The notes under the pieces are model-generated. The model was not told the DNA's origin, did no database searches, and saw only the letters and a program-made list of their open reading frames with translations. From the NCBI GenBank assembly GCA_963706885.1, contig CAVPNX010000027.1:62001-126000 (forward strand): a DNA stretch of 64,000 nt, in the 5' to 3' direction. The position numbers and the translations under genes were made by a program. Every line of letters starts with the position of its first letter. The first letter of the stretch is position 1. Source of the stretch: Prado023 sp963706885. Lineage in GTDB: Bacteria > Actinomycetota > Actinomycetes > S36-B12 > CAIYMF01. Shown piece by piece: positions 52,009 to 60,845 of the stretch.

Positions 52009-53054
52009 GGCATTGGGACGAGGACGACGTCCGGATCCGGCCGGGGAAGGGCAAGTCACGACCGCGCAGCAAGGACCGTCCGACGCACTCGGCCGGAGCC
52101 CCCGGTCGGATCGTCGCGGTGGACCGGGGCCGGTTCACCGCGATCCTCGATGAGGGGGACACTCCCCTGTTCGCGGTCAAGGCCCGCGAGCTCGGCCGCA
52201 AGTCCGTGGTCGTCGGCGACGCCGTCTGGCTGACCGGCGACCTGCGCGGGGGACCAGATCGGCTGGCCCGGGTGGTGCGGATCGAGGAGCGCACCACGGT
52301 ACTGCGCCGGTCCGCGGATGACGCTGACCCCGACGAGCGCGTGATCGTCGCCAACGCCGAGCAGCTGGCGATCGTCACCGCCCTGGCGAACCCCGAGCCG
52401 AGCCCTGGGCTCATCGACCGCTGCCTGGTGGCCGCCTACGACGCCGGGCTGGCTCCGCTGCTGGTGCTGACCAAGTCCGACCTCGCCGACCCTGCACCGC
52501 TGCTGGACCTCTACGCAGCCCTCGCCGTGCCCGCGGTGGTCTGTGGGATGGCCCCCGACGGCACGCCCGACGCCGCGGGGCTCGCCGAGCTCACCAGCCA
52601 CCTGGTCGATCGCGTGACGTGCCTCGTGGGCCACTCCGGAGTGGGGAAGTCCACGCTGGTCAACGCCCTCGTCCCGAGCGCCGACCGGCTGACGGGGATC
52701 GTCAACGAGGTCACCGGACGGGGCCGGCACACCTCCAGCCAGGCCGTCGCCATCCCCCTGGACGAGGGAGGATGGCTCATCGACACACCCGGGGTGCGCT
52801 CGTTCGGGCTGGCACACGTCGTGCCCGACCGTGTCCTGCACGCCTTCTCCGAGTTCGACCCCGCCCTCGAGGGCTGCCCGCGGGGATGCCCGCACACCGA
52901 GGGGGCACCGGACTGCGCACTCGATGCCTTCGCAGAGTCCGGCGGGGCCGGGGAGTCCGGGCCCGCCCGGCTGGAGTCCCTGCGCCGCCTGCTGGCGACC
53001 CGTCCACCGGAACCGGGCGCCGGTCGCCCCCGGCCGGAGGTGGAGTCGCCCTGA
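52005..53054 (+). CDS. rsgA: Ribosome small-subunit GTPase RsgA
   Basis: RsgA is a circularly permuted GTPase that checks 30S maturation. The 349-residue product has an OB fold (GRIVAVDRGRFTAILDEG), then G4 VLTKSDLADP before G1 VGHSGVGKSTLVNAL, G3 IDTPGVRSFGL, and a C-terminal zinc motif GCPRGCPHTEGAPDCAL. The permuted order is diagnostic. It is translationally coupled to aroA by a GTGA overlap, a pairing seen in actinobacteria. Confidence 0.95.
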   Translation: MRHWDEDDVRIRPGKGKSRPRSKDRPTHSAGAPGRIVAVDRGRFTAILDEGDTPLFAVKARELGRKSVVVGDAVWLTGDLRGGPDRLARVVRIEERTTVLRRSADDADPDERVIVANAEQLAIVTALANPEPSPGLIDRCLVAAYDAGLAPLLVLTKSDLADPAPLLDLYAALAVPAVVCGMAPDGTPDAAGLAELTSHLVDRVTCLVGHSGVGKSTLVNALVPSADRLTGIVNEVTGRGRHTSSQAVAIPLDEGGWLIDTPGVRSFGLAHVVPDRVLHAFSEFDPALEGCPRGCPHTEGAPDCALDAFAESGGAGESGPARLESLRRLLATRPPEPGAGRPRPEVESP

Positions 53055-53065
53055 TCAGCCGGACG

Positions 53066-53080
53066 CCTGTTTGGCAGGCA
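53066..53080. terminator. Small hairpin between convergent rsgA and the lysozyme-like gene
   Basis: gcctg-tttgg-caggc forms a 5-6 bp stem in the 70-bp convergent gap. It could serve as a weak bidirectional terminator; no T run is present. Confidence 0.3.
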
Positions 53081-53124
53081 TCCCTGCCCGAGGCTCCCGA
53101 CGCAGCGACAGGGAACTCAGAGAC

Positions 53125-54117
53125 TCATTGGTTGCGCGGTTGTCCGTAGTCGTCGAACTTGCCCGCCATGGGCCCGGGGCTCTTCTTGTACAGCCCCGAC
53201 ACCACCTTCATCTTGGCGGCGCAGGTCCAGGGCTGCCACCCGCGGGAGTCCCAGATCGCCCGTGCCATCTTCACGTTGAGGGCCGGGTCCAGGGCCTTCT
53301 TGCGCGCATCAGTGATGCTCGAGAAGCTCACGCCCACTGCGCGAAGTGCGGCCTGAAGCGTGCCCCCGTCATTGATCTGGAAGACGCCGAAGTCCCTGGA
53401 GCCGTTCGTGTTCGGCTTGCTGACCCGGTTGCCGTGGCCGGACTCGCAGCGCGACACCGCCATGGCGTTGCCCACCTGGTCGGCCGGGAAGCTGGCCCGC
53501 ACGAGGTCGAGGACCTCCGCAGTGCTGGTGGACCCACCCTCGGGCACCGCGCCTCCGTAGTCGCCGCCCAGCGGGACGGAGTAGGCGGCCTGGGCCCGCG
53601 CGGCGGAGATCGCCGAGGCAATGGCCGCGTCGATCGCCTTGGCTGCCTCAGCCTCCTCCTTGGCCAGGTCCTTGGCAGCCTTCGCGCGGTCCTCCTCCGC
53701 CTGGGCCAGCTCGTCCTCCGTCACCGAGAGCTGATCTGCGGCGGCCTCCTCGGCCTCCTCCAGCGCGGCGAGGGTCTCGGCGTACTCACCCGTGGCCGCC
53801 TCAGCGCCGGCGACGGTGGGTGCTTGGGACTCCAATGGGTTGGCGACGGCACCTGGAACCTCGGCAGCCAGCGACTCCATCGACCGTCCGGATGCGCGGG
53901 CCAATCGGTCGGTCACGGCCTCAGCGTCGGCACGCCGCTCATTGATCGGCATCGCCTGGTGGGCTGACACAGGCTCGAGCGCGATGGCAGCCGGGGCCTG
54001 CGCGTTGACCCACGCACCCCCCGCGACAAGACCCCCGGCAAGGCAGAGGGTGGCCACGACGAAGAGACGCCGACCCCTGCGCAGGCGGCGTTCAGCCTCG
54101 TAGTCCTCGTCCCCCAC
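53125..54117 (-). CDS. Membrane-anchored lysozyme-like (transglycosylase SLT) protein
   Basis: The 330-residue product has a basic N terminus (ERRLRRGRRL), one membrane segment or signal anchor (FVVATLCLAGGLVAGGAW), an Ala/Glu-rich coiled coil around residues 110-175 (EDELAQAEEDRAKAAKDL) and a C-terminal lysozyme-like domain with AMAVSRCESGHGN (catalytic Glu), GSRDFGVFQIN and ARAIWDSRGWQPW. It probably cleaves peptidoglycan outside the membrane, in the manner of Rpf/SLT proteins. GTG 54117 stands 7 nt after CATACT, suggesting a leaderless transcript; an upstream ATG is possible. Confidence 0.82.
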   Translation of the reverse strand: MGDEDYEAERRLRRGRRLFVVATLCLAGGLVAGGAWVNAQAPAAIALEPVSAHQAMPINERRADAEAVTDRLARASGRSMESLAAEVPGAVANPLESQAPTVAGAEAATGEYAETLAALEEAEEAAADQLSVTEDELAQAEEDRAKAAKDLAKEEAEAAKAIDAAIASAISAARAQAAYSVPLGGDYGGAVPEGGSTSTAEVLDLVRASFPADQVGNAMAVSRCESGHGNRVSKPNTNGSRDFGVFQINDGGTLQAALRAVGVSFSSITDARKKALDPALNVKMARAIWDSRGWQPWTCAAKMKVVSGLYKKSPGPMAGKFDDYGQPRNQ

Positions 54118-54220
54118 GCCGATCAGTATGCCCCGGATTGCCACCCGTAGCCCAGCCCAGCGGGGACCCAATCAGCCGAAAGGACGCATTCCCCCGCTGA
54201 GGGTCATGCAGGACCTCAGG

Positions 54221-55109
54221 TCAGGTGCGGTCGCCGCACACCTCCTCGAGGGCTCGGCGACCGATCGAGGCATTGACCGTGGACTCGGCGCTGTGGGCCA
54301 GGAACATGAGGCCGAAGAAGGCCGCCCAGCCCCGGCCACGTGCCCAGGCTGCGTCATCGACGTCCAGCTCCGCGCGCATCCGCTGCCGTCCCGGGCCGTC
54401 AAGCAACAGCCACGCGCTGGCGAGGTCGGTGGCCGGATCGCCCGCACAGAGGTCGCCGAAGTCGATCACGCCGCTGATCCGCCCACGGGAGGCCAGGACG
54501 TTGAGTCCGTGGAGGTCGCCATGCACCCACAGGTCGCCGCCCGTGTGTGCGGCAGCCTCGAGCGCCTCCTCCCAGACCCGTTCGACAGGGACAGCCAGCC
54601 TGCGCGGCACGCTGGGCAGTGCTGCGGCCACCGACTCCCTGCGGCGATCGAGCGGTACACCACGGAACTGGCTGCGCGGCGCCTCCGCGGGAGCCGGAAC
54701 GTGCAGTGCGCGCAGGAACCCGGCGAGGGCGACGGCCGCCCGCTGGCCGGCGTGGCCGGCAAAGGGAACGTCCCCGCACGCCCGCCCGGGGACATGGGCG
54801 CAGACTGCCCAGCGCCAGGGGTAGAAGTCGGTCGGTCCGCCGGCACGCAGCGGGGTGGGCACCGGCAGCGGCAGACCACCAGCCAGCTGGGGGACCCAGT
54901 GCAGCTCCGTCTCGATGAGCTGGGCCCCGAGGGCGCGACGCGGAACGCGGACCGTGAGGTCCGACCCCAGCCGGAACACCACGTTGTCCCACCCGGTCCC
55001 GATCCGGCTGCAGGCGGCGATCGGCCAGGTCCGGGTGCTGGTCGCGCAGCAGCCGCCGCACGAGCGGGGCATGGACCTCGACCTCAGCCGGGGGGATCGG
55101 GGAGGCCAT
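54221..55109 (-). CDS. Aminoglycoside phosphotransferase-family kinase, one extra base
   Basis: This is an APH-fold small-molecule kinase. The start MASPIPPAEVEVHAPLVRRL is in one frame; after one extra base near 55025 the next frame continues IAACSRIGTGWDNVVFRLGS. The Brenner motif WVHGDLHGLNVLASRG and DFG-type GVIDFGDLCAGDPATDLA are intact. The repaired protein is about 295 residues. The family phosphorylates antibiotics, sugars or other metabolites; resistance cannot be inferred. It is divergent from the CBS gene across 194 bp. Confidence 0.82.
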
Positions 55110-55303
55110 CGCGTCAGCGTAGGGGCCCGGGGGCTCCCACGACATCGCCCCCTCCGGCCATCCGGCCCCACGACCCGACCCGGAACGGCCCGGACCGCCG
55201 CGACAGGACTGCGACGTTCGCCCCCTGCTCCCTCCTTCTCAGGAAACTGGGCGGTCCACTACGGTGGCCCCATCAGGATCACCGATGGCTACGGGAGGTA
55301 CCG

Positions 55304-55765
55304 ATGATCAAGACCGTGCTCAGGCAGAAGGGTTCGGCAGTCCAGACGATCTCGCCGGACGCGACCCTGACCGAACTGGTCGACGCCCTGGCCGAGCACC
55401 GGATCGGCGCGATGGTCGTCTCGGCCGATGGGACGCACATCGACGGGATCGTCTCCGAGCGTGACATCGTGCGTGCACTGCGCAGCGACGGCGGCCTGCC
55501 GTCATTCCGCGAGTCGCGGCTGGTCCACCTCGATCGGGTCAAGGTCGCCGACATCATGACCAGAGAGGTGACCACCTGCACCCCGGAGACCTCGATCGAC
55601 GAGGTGATGGCCATCATGACCGCCGGTCGCATCCGGCACGTCCCGGTCACCTCCGAGGAGCAGCTGGTCGGGATCGTGAGCATCGGCGACGTCGTCATCG
55701 CCCGGATCTCACACCTCGAGTGGGAGCGCTCCGCGCTCGTGGACTACGTCCAGACGGGACGCTGA
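55304..55765 (+). CDS. Tandem CBS-domain protein
   Basis: The 153-residue product is made of two CBS motifs: VQTISPDATLTELVDALAEH...DGIVSERDIVRAL and VTTCTPETSIDEVMAIMTAG...VGIVSIGDVVIAR. CBS pairs bind adenine nucleotides and sense energy state; stand-alone ones often regulate partners. GGGAGG lies 5 nt before the ATG. The P450 gene follows after 23 bp, possibly in the same transcript. Confidence 0.88.
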   Translation: MIKTVLRQKGSAVQTISPDATLTELVDALAEHRIGAMVVSADGTHIDGIVSERDIVRALRSDGGLPSFRESRLVHLDRVKVADIMTREVTTCTPETSIDEVMAIMTAGRIRHVPVTSEEQLVGIVSIGDVVIARISHLEWERSALVDYVQTGR

Positions 55766-55788
55766 CCTGCCTGAAGGCCCACGCCGAC

Positions 55789-57186
55789 ATGGTCGGACCC
55801 CGGTCACTGCCCCGGGACCCACCGGCGGGGACATGCTGCGCGCCATGCGGCGCATCGGCGTCGACCCCCTCGCGTTCCTCGCCGAGCAGTGGCGCCGCCA
55901 CGGCGACGTCGTGCAGTTCCCGATCCCCTCTCCCCCGACCTACCTGATCAGCGATCCCCGAGGACGTCCGCACGGTTCTGGTGGGCCGGTCGCGCGACGT
56001 GACCAAGGACACCATCCAGTACCGCGCCCTGTCCCGGGTGACCGGGCAGGGGTTGCTGACCAGCAACAACCCCGTCTGGCGCGAGCACCGACGCGTGCTC
56101 CAGCCCGCCTTCCATCCCGACGCCCTGCCCACGGTCGCGGGGCACACCGCGCAGGCAGCAGCACGCCTCCTGGATCGCCTCGAGGTCGGCGACGGCGGGA
56201 TCGTGGACATCGACGCCGAGGTGATGACCCTGGCCCTCGAGGTCGTCGGCGACTCGCTCTTCGGCCACGAGCTGGGACCGGTCGCCGATCGCCTGGCCGC
56301 GGCCACCCTCACCGCCCTCGGCGAGGTGGTCTCGCTGGCCCGGATGCCGCTGCGCGCGCCGGGATGGATCCCCACGCCTGGCAACCGCCGCATGGCGCGC
56401 TCCCTGGCTGAGCTCGACGCCGCGGTGGCCGCGATCCTCGCCCAGCGGAACGCTCAGGGGCCCAGCGATCCGCCCGACATGCTCGACCTGCTGCTGGCCT
56501 CGGACCTGGACCAGCTCGCGGTGCGCGACGAGATCGTGACCTTCCTCGTGGCCGGCCATGAGACCGTCGCCTCCGCCCTGACCTGGGCGCTGGTGGAACT
56601 CGGAGGGCACCCGGACGTGGCCGATCGGGTCGCGGCCGAAGCCGAGGAGGTCCTGTCCGGCCGGATCCCCCGGAAGGACGCCGGAACCGGATCAGGGGCC
56701 ACAGCCGAACCGGTCATCGACCTGCCCGACCTCGCCCGCCTCCAGGTCGCCCGGGCGGTGATCGACGAGGCGATGCGCCTGCATCCCCCGGCCTGGCTGA
56801 TCACCCGGAGCACCACGGCCGACATGGAGCTCGGCGGCTCCCACGTCCCGGCGGGCTCGCTGGTGATCCTCAGCCCGTGGATCGTGCACCGACATCCCTC
56901 GGTCTGGGACTCCCCCGAGGAGTTCCGTCCCGATCGGTTCCTGTCGACGGCCTCGGGATCGGGAGGGCGGGCCGGCGCGCCTGGCCCGCGCTCCGCGTAC
57001 ATACCCTTCGGCGCCGGCCCGCGCATGTGCATCGGCCGGGACTTCGCCTATGCCGAGGCGGTCCTGTCCCTGGCCATGATCTGCCGGGCAGTGCGCCTGG
57101 CCCCGTCGGGACCTCCGGTCAGGGCGCTTCCCCTCGTGACGATCCGGCCCGATCGCCCGGCCCTGATGCGCGTCTCCCACCGCTGA
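55789..57186 (+). CDS. Cytochrome P450, two length errors
   Basis: The product is a soluble-type P450 of about 465 residues. The I-helix FLVAGHETVASALTW, the ExxR motif VIDEAMRLHPPAW and the heme-binding loop FGAGPRMCIGRDFA are intact. The N terminus MVGPRSLPRDPPAG shifts frame to DMLRAMRRIGVDPLAFLAEQ (one G missing at 55827-55830) and again from PPTYLISDP to EDVRTVLVGRSRDVTK (one extra C at 55956-55959). If the first break is real, ATG 55833 would be the start. No redox partner gene is adjacent; substrate unknown. Confidence 0.88.
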
Positions 57187-57204
57187 GGCACTCGGCGGCC
57201 GGAG

Positions 57205-57789
57205 TCACTGGTCGGGGTCGACCACCAGCACGTCGTAGTCGTCAGCTGTGGCGGGCACCTCGAGCACGCGGCCGTCGGGCAATGCCAACGGGATGGGAAG
57301 GCCTGCCTCGTCGGTGATGATCACGCTGGTCACCCCGACCTCGGCCAAGCTGCTCACCACCTGGCCGACAAGGAGCACCTGATCGGTCGCCGGCAGCAGG
57401 GTGAAGCCGTCTGTCCGGGCCAGGACGACCCGGCCCGAGGGGCTCTCCGAGACCACGCCCAGCACGGGCTGGCGGGTCAGGGGGTCGAGCAGCAGGGTGC
57501 GCAGGTCAGCCTGCCGATCGATCGGCGGCCCGGCGGCCAGGGCCTCCAGCATGCCCTGCGCGGACTGTTCCCCGATCGGTTCGGTGACTCCCTCGAGCCC
57601 CCGGCCGGACACGAAGAAGACCGTGGCCTCCCTCGTGGCCGGGGTCGGCGACGGCGCCTGCGCCACAGGGGGCAGGGCCCCGCTGGGCAGGGGCTGGGCC
57701 TCCTGCTGGACCGACACCCCGCAGGCGGACATCCCGGACACGACCAGCCCGAGGACCACGGCGGCCAGTGCCGCCCGAACCCGGCTCAC
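57205..57789 (-). CDS. Lipoprotein with GerMN-like domain
   Basis: The 194-residue product has a signal peptide ending in a lipobox (LVVSGMSACG, lipidated Cys23), a Pro-rich linker and a domain resembling GerMN (ATVFFVSGRGLEGV, MLEALAAGPPIDRQADLRT, then VVSSLAEVGVTSVII). The GTG overlaps the sensor kinase stop (GTGA). A regulator/kinase/lipoprotein order recalls MtrA-MtrB-LpqB, so it may modulate the kinase outside the membrane. That role is inference. Confidence 0.78.
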   Translation of the reverse strand: MSRVRAALAAVVLGLVVSGMSACGVSVQQEAQPLPSGALPPVAQAPSPTPATREATVFFVSGRGLEGVTEPIGEQSAQGMLEALAAGPPIDRQADLRTLLLDPLTRQPVLGVVSESPSGRVVLARTDGFTLLPATDQVLLVGQVVSSLAEVGVTSVIITDEAGLPIPLALPDGRVLEVPATADDYDVLVVDPDQ

Positions 57790-59126
57790 GGTGTCACCTC
57801 CGCCGGCAGGTCCAGGGTGAACCGGGCCCCGCCGAAGGGCGACACCCCGACGTCCACACGGCCGCCGATCGCCTCCGCCTGGTCGCGGACGATGGCCAGT
57901 CCGAGCCCGGCACCCTCGACCCGCCTCTCGGTGACCCCGGAGCCACGGACGAACGGCTCGAAGAGCCGATCGACCTCCGCGAGGTCGACACCGGGTCCTG
58001 CGTCATCGACATGGATGCGCACGCGCCCGTCCCCGAGGACCATGAGGATCTGGCGGACCCCATCCCCGTGCCTGGTCGCGTTGTCGATGAGGTTGGCCAT
58101 CACCCGCTCGACGCGCCGTGCGTCCGTGACGATGATCGGGCGGTCGCCCAGCAGCAGGCCGGTCTCCAGGTTCCGCCCCGCCAGCACCGCCTCGATCAAC
58201 CCCGCGATGTCGGTCGCGTCCTGCTGAACGGGCACGCTCGCGGTCACGCTGGAGATCTCCAGCAGGTCCAGCAGGATGCGGGTCAGCCGCCGGGACTGGG
58301 TGGCCAGGCTGGTGACCAGCCGGGCCTCACGGGGCGGGAAGGACCCGTGGTGCTCCTCGAGCAGCTCGGCGGTGGCCACCACCGTGGTCAGCGGGGACCG
58401 CAGCTCATGGCTGACGTTGGCCACGAAGCGGCGCTCCCGCTCGATCCGGGATGCGACCGCCACGGCCATCTCGTTGAAGGAGTCCGAGATCGGGTCAAGG
58501 TCCGGATCCCCGGTGTCGGGCAGCCGCACGGTCAGGTCGCCGGCGGCCAGGCGCTGCGCACCGGCGCCCATCCTGCGCAGGGGGCGCATCAGCAGGCCAC
58601 CGACGTACCGGCCGATCCCCCCGCCGACGACGAAGGCCCCCAGCCCGAGCAGGGCAAGCAGCAGGGCGCCGTTGCGCAACGTCTCACGCAGCTCGTCCAG
58701 GGGGAACAGCTCGACGTAGAGCCCCGAGCGGGTGTAGACGGCGACCGCGTAGTAGTACTCGCCGGCGATGAGGAACGTCTGCTGGGCACCCCCCTCGGTG
58801 AGGGTCAGGTCGATCAGCGACTCGGGGATCTCCGAGGGCGCAACCGTGCTGCCGCGGGAGTACCACACAGATCCGACCCGCATCAGGGCCTGTGAGGCCC
58901 CCACCACGGGCAGCTGGCTGAGCACCTGACCCGGCTGGGTCCCACCCGCGATCGCCGCATCGACGGATCGGGCATCCAGCAGCGCCCGGGTCAGGCCGGC
59001 TGACTGGCGCTGGTTGGTCAAGTAGGTCCGACTCACCAGGTAGATCCCGCTGGCGACCAGGACGGCCACCACCATGGACAGCACGGCGAACACCAGCGCC
59101 ACACGGGTCCGCAGGCCGAAGCGCAT
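57786..59126 (-). CDS. Sensor histidine kinase (HAMP type)
   Basis: The 446-residue product has two membrane segments (VALVFAVLSMVVAVLVASGI and LLLALLGLGAFVVGGGIG) bounding an extracytoplasmic domain of about 115 residues. HAMP (LMRPLRRMGAGAQRLAAGDL), HisKA with RRFVANVSHELRSPLTTVVA and the ATPase motifs NLIDNATRHG, DDAGPGVD and EGAGLGLAIV follow. It is intact and sits 3 bp after its regulator. The signal is unknown; the coupled lipoprotein may take part in sensing. Confidence 0.92.
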   Translation of the reverse strand: MRFGLRTRVALVFAVLSMVVAVLVASGIYLVSRTYLTNQRQSAGLTRALLDARSVDAAIAGGTQPGQVLSQLPVVGASQALMRVGSVWYSRGSTVAPSEIPESLIDLTLTEGGAQQTFLIAGEYYYAVAVYTRSGLYVELFPLDELRETLRNGALLLALLGLGAFVVGGGIGRYVGGLLMRPLRRMGAGAQRLAAGDLTVRLPDTGDPDLDPISDSFNEMAVAVASRIERERRFVANVSHELRSPLTTVVATAELLEEHHGSFPPREARLVTSLATQSRRLTRILLDLLEISSVTASVPVQQDATDIAGLIEAVLAGRNLETGLLLGDRPIIVTDARRVERVMANLIDNATRHGDGVRQILMVLGDGRVRIHVDDAGPGVDLAEVDRLFEPFVRGSGVTERRVEGAGLGLAIVRDQAEAIGGRVDVGVSPFGGARFTLDLPAEVTP

Positions 59127-59129
59127 GGA

Positions 59130-59810
59130 TCACGCCTTGAGCCGGTAGCCGAACCCGCGCACGGTCATCAGGTGCACCGGCTCGGCGGGATCGGTCTCCA
59201 TCTTGGCCCGCAACCGGTACACCAGGTTGTCCACGACACGACCGTCCCCAGGATTGCGGTAGCCCCAGACGTTGCGGAGCAGGTCGTCCCGGCTGACCAC
59301 GCGCTCGCGCGCCCCGATGAGCTCGGCCAGCAGCTTGTACTCGGTCGGGCTCAGCGGGACGAGCCGATCGCCGACCTGGACCTCGGCGGTGTCGGGGCGC
59401 AGCCGCACCTCGCCGCACTCGAGCAGGCCGTGGTCGACGTCGACGTCGCTGGCGCGGCGGATCTGCGCCCTGATCCGGGCCAGCAGCTCCTTGGTGATGA
59501 ACGGCTTGGTGACGTAGTCGTCAGCTCCCGCCTCGAGTCCGGAGACGACATCGTGGCTGTCGGCCTGGGCGGTGACGATGATGATCGGCACCCGACTGGT
59601 GGCTCGCACGCTGCGCACCACGTCCAACCCGTGGATCCCGGGCAGGCGGAGGTCCACCAGCAGGACGTCGGGGTCCTCGTCCTGGCCCAGGACGAGCGCC
59701 TGCTCCCCGTTGGCCGCCTCGAGGACGCGGTAGCCCTCGTCCTCGAGTGCGAAGCGCAGCACCAGGCGGATCTCCTCGTCGTCCTCGACGACCATCACCG
59801 TCTTGCCCAT
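59130..59810 (-). CDS. OmpR/PhoB-family response regulator
   Basis: The 226-residue product has a receiver (VMVVEDDEEIRLVLRFAL, phospho-Asp in VLLVDLRLPGIHG, Lys in DDYVTKPF) and a winged-helix DNA-binding domain (PLSPTEYKLLAELIGARERV, LLRNVWGYRNPGDGRVVDNL, TVRGFGYRLKA). The ATG at 59810 was chosen because GGGGGAG lies upstream and the product then begins directly with the receiver. It is the first gene of the regulator-kinase-lipoprotein unit. Confidence 0.93.
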   Translation of the reverse strand: MGKTVMVVEDDEEIRLVLRFALEDEGYRVLEAANGEQALVLGQDEDPDVLLVDLRLPGIHGLDVVRSVRATSRVPIIIVTAQADSHDVVSGLEAGADDYVTKPFITKELLARIRAQIRRASDVDVDHGLLECGEVRLRPDTAEVQVGDRLVPLSPTEYKLLAELIGARERVVSRDDLLRNVWGYRNPGDGRVVDNLVYRLRAKMETDPAEPVHLMTVRGFGYRLKA

Positions 59811-59865
59811 GGCGACATTCTCCCCCTCAACACATGGCTGGGGCACCACATGGCCCCGAAATACC

Positions 59866-59885
59866 CCCATTGCGACGCAATTGGG
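59866..59885. terminator. Hairpin between the alpha/beta hydrolase and the response regulator
   Basis: cccattgc-gac-gcaattggg forms an 8-bp stem with one bulged base. It may terminate the hydrolase transcript or be an operator for the regulator, since it lies about 60 bp before that start. The rest of the 122-bp gap shows nothing. Confidence 0.35.
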
Positions 59886-59932
59886 ACCCAGGACGACGCA
59901 CGGCCGTCACCCACCTGGACCCCATCGAGCGA

Positions 59933-60754
59933 TCAGATGGGTCGCTTCAGCTGCAGGACGGGGAGCCCACCCGGGTTGCTGGCATCCATCCGAACCTCCT
60001 CGCCGGCGTCGTACTGCCGGATGGCGCTGGCCAGCTCCCGCGGGTGCGTGAAGTTGATCGCGTGCGCTGCGCCCTGGAAGAGCACGATGGTGATCTGGGG
60101 TGGCATGTCGCTGAGCGCCTGGCTGATGCGTGACCAGGGCGGTCGCAGGGGGTCCTCACTGCCGATCACGACCATCACCGGGACCGGCATCGACATGAAG
60201 CGCTGGTAGGCCGGGAACTTCGTCATCTTGTCGAACAGCTTGAGCGCGCGGATCACCCCGTAGCGGAGGTAGTCGGGCGCGGCGACGGGCAGCAGGGTCG
60301 GCGGCTCGACCAGGCCGTCGCGGGCCATCTGCACGAGCGCCTTGGCCAGCGGTCGGTTGTGCTCGCCCCCGGCGATCCCCACCATGACGGCCTTGGACAC
60401 CTTCTCCGGAGCCTCGGCGATCAGCTCCGCGGTGATGGCACACCCCAGTGAGTTGCCCACGACGACCGCCCGCTCGATGCCCACGGCGTCCATGAAGTGG
60501 TTCAGGGCCGTTCCGAGCTCCTCGATGCTGAGGGTCGCCGCGGGCTTGGGGCTGCGGCCGAACCCGGGGAGGTCCGGCAGGTAGACCCGGTAGGAGTCGG
60601 TGAGCAGCCGGGCGGTGGGCAGCAGGTAGCTGCCCGAGATCGCGAACCCGTGCTGGTGGATCATCGGCGGCGCATCGACCGGTCCACCGACCCGGTAGCG
60701 GATCCAGTTGCCGTCCACGAGAACGCTGTTCCAGGTGAAGTCCGCGTCAGTCAC
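59933..60754 (-). CDS. Alpha/beta hydrolase
   Basis: The 273-residue product has PPMIHQHGFAISGSYLL (oxyanion HG), the nucleophile elbow VVVGNSLGCAITAELI, the acid in VVIGSEDPLRP and the catalytic His in GAAHAINFTHP. It resembles esterases and meta-cleavage-product hydrolases. Start is GTG. The substrate is unknown. It lies alone between the helicase and the two-component unit, on the same strand. Confidence 0.85.
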   Translation of the reverse strand: MTDADFTWNSVLVDGNWIRYRVGGPVDAPPMIHQHGFAISGSYLLPTARLLTDSYRVYLPDLPGFGRSPKPAATLSIEELGTALNHFMDAVGIERAVVVGNSLGCAITAELIAEAPEKVSKAVMVGIAGGEHNRPLAKALVQMARDGLVEPPTLLPVAAPDYLRYGVIRALKLFDKMTKFPAYQRFMSMPVPVMVVIGSEDPLRPPWSRISQALSDMPPQITIVLFQGAAHAINFTHPRELASAIRQYDAGEEVRMDASNPGGLPVLQLKRPI

Positions 60755-60845
60755 GATCGCATCCTGCCATCTGGTCGCACCCGCGTCGATCTGGGGCAGG
60801 GTTCCGGGGAGCCAGGCAGGAACGTGGCCCGACTCCCCGGTCTGC

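Noticed and set aside
54221..55109. Aminoglycoside resistance gene
   Set aside because: Only the general APH fold motifs are visible. The chromosomal housekeeping context and lack of a specific match do not support calling it a resistance gene.
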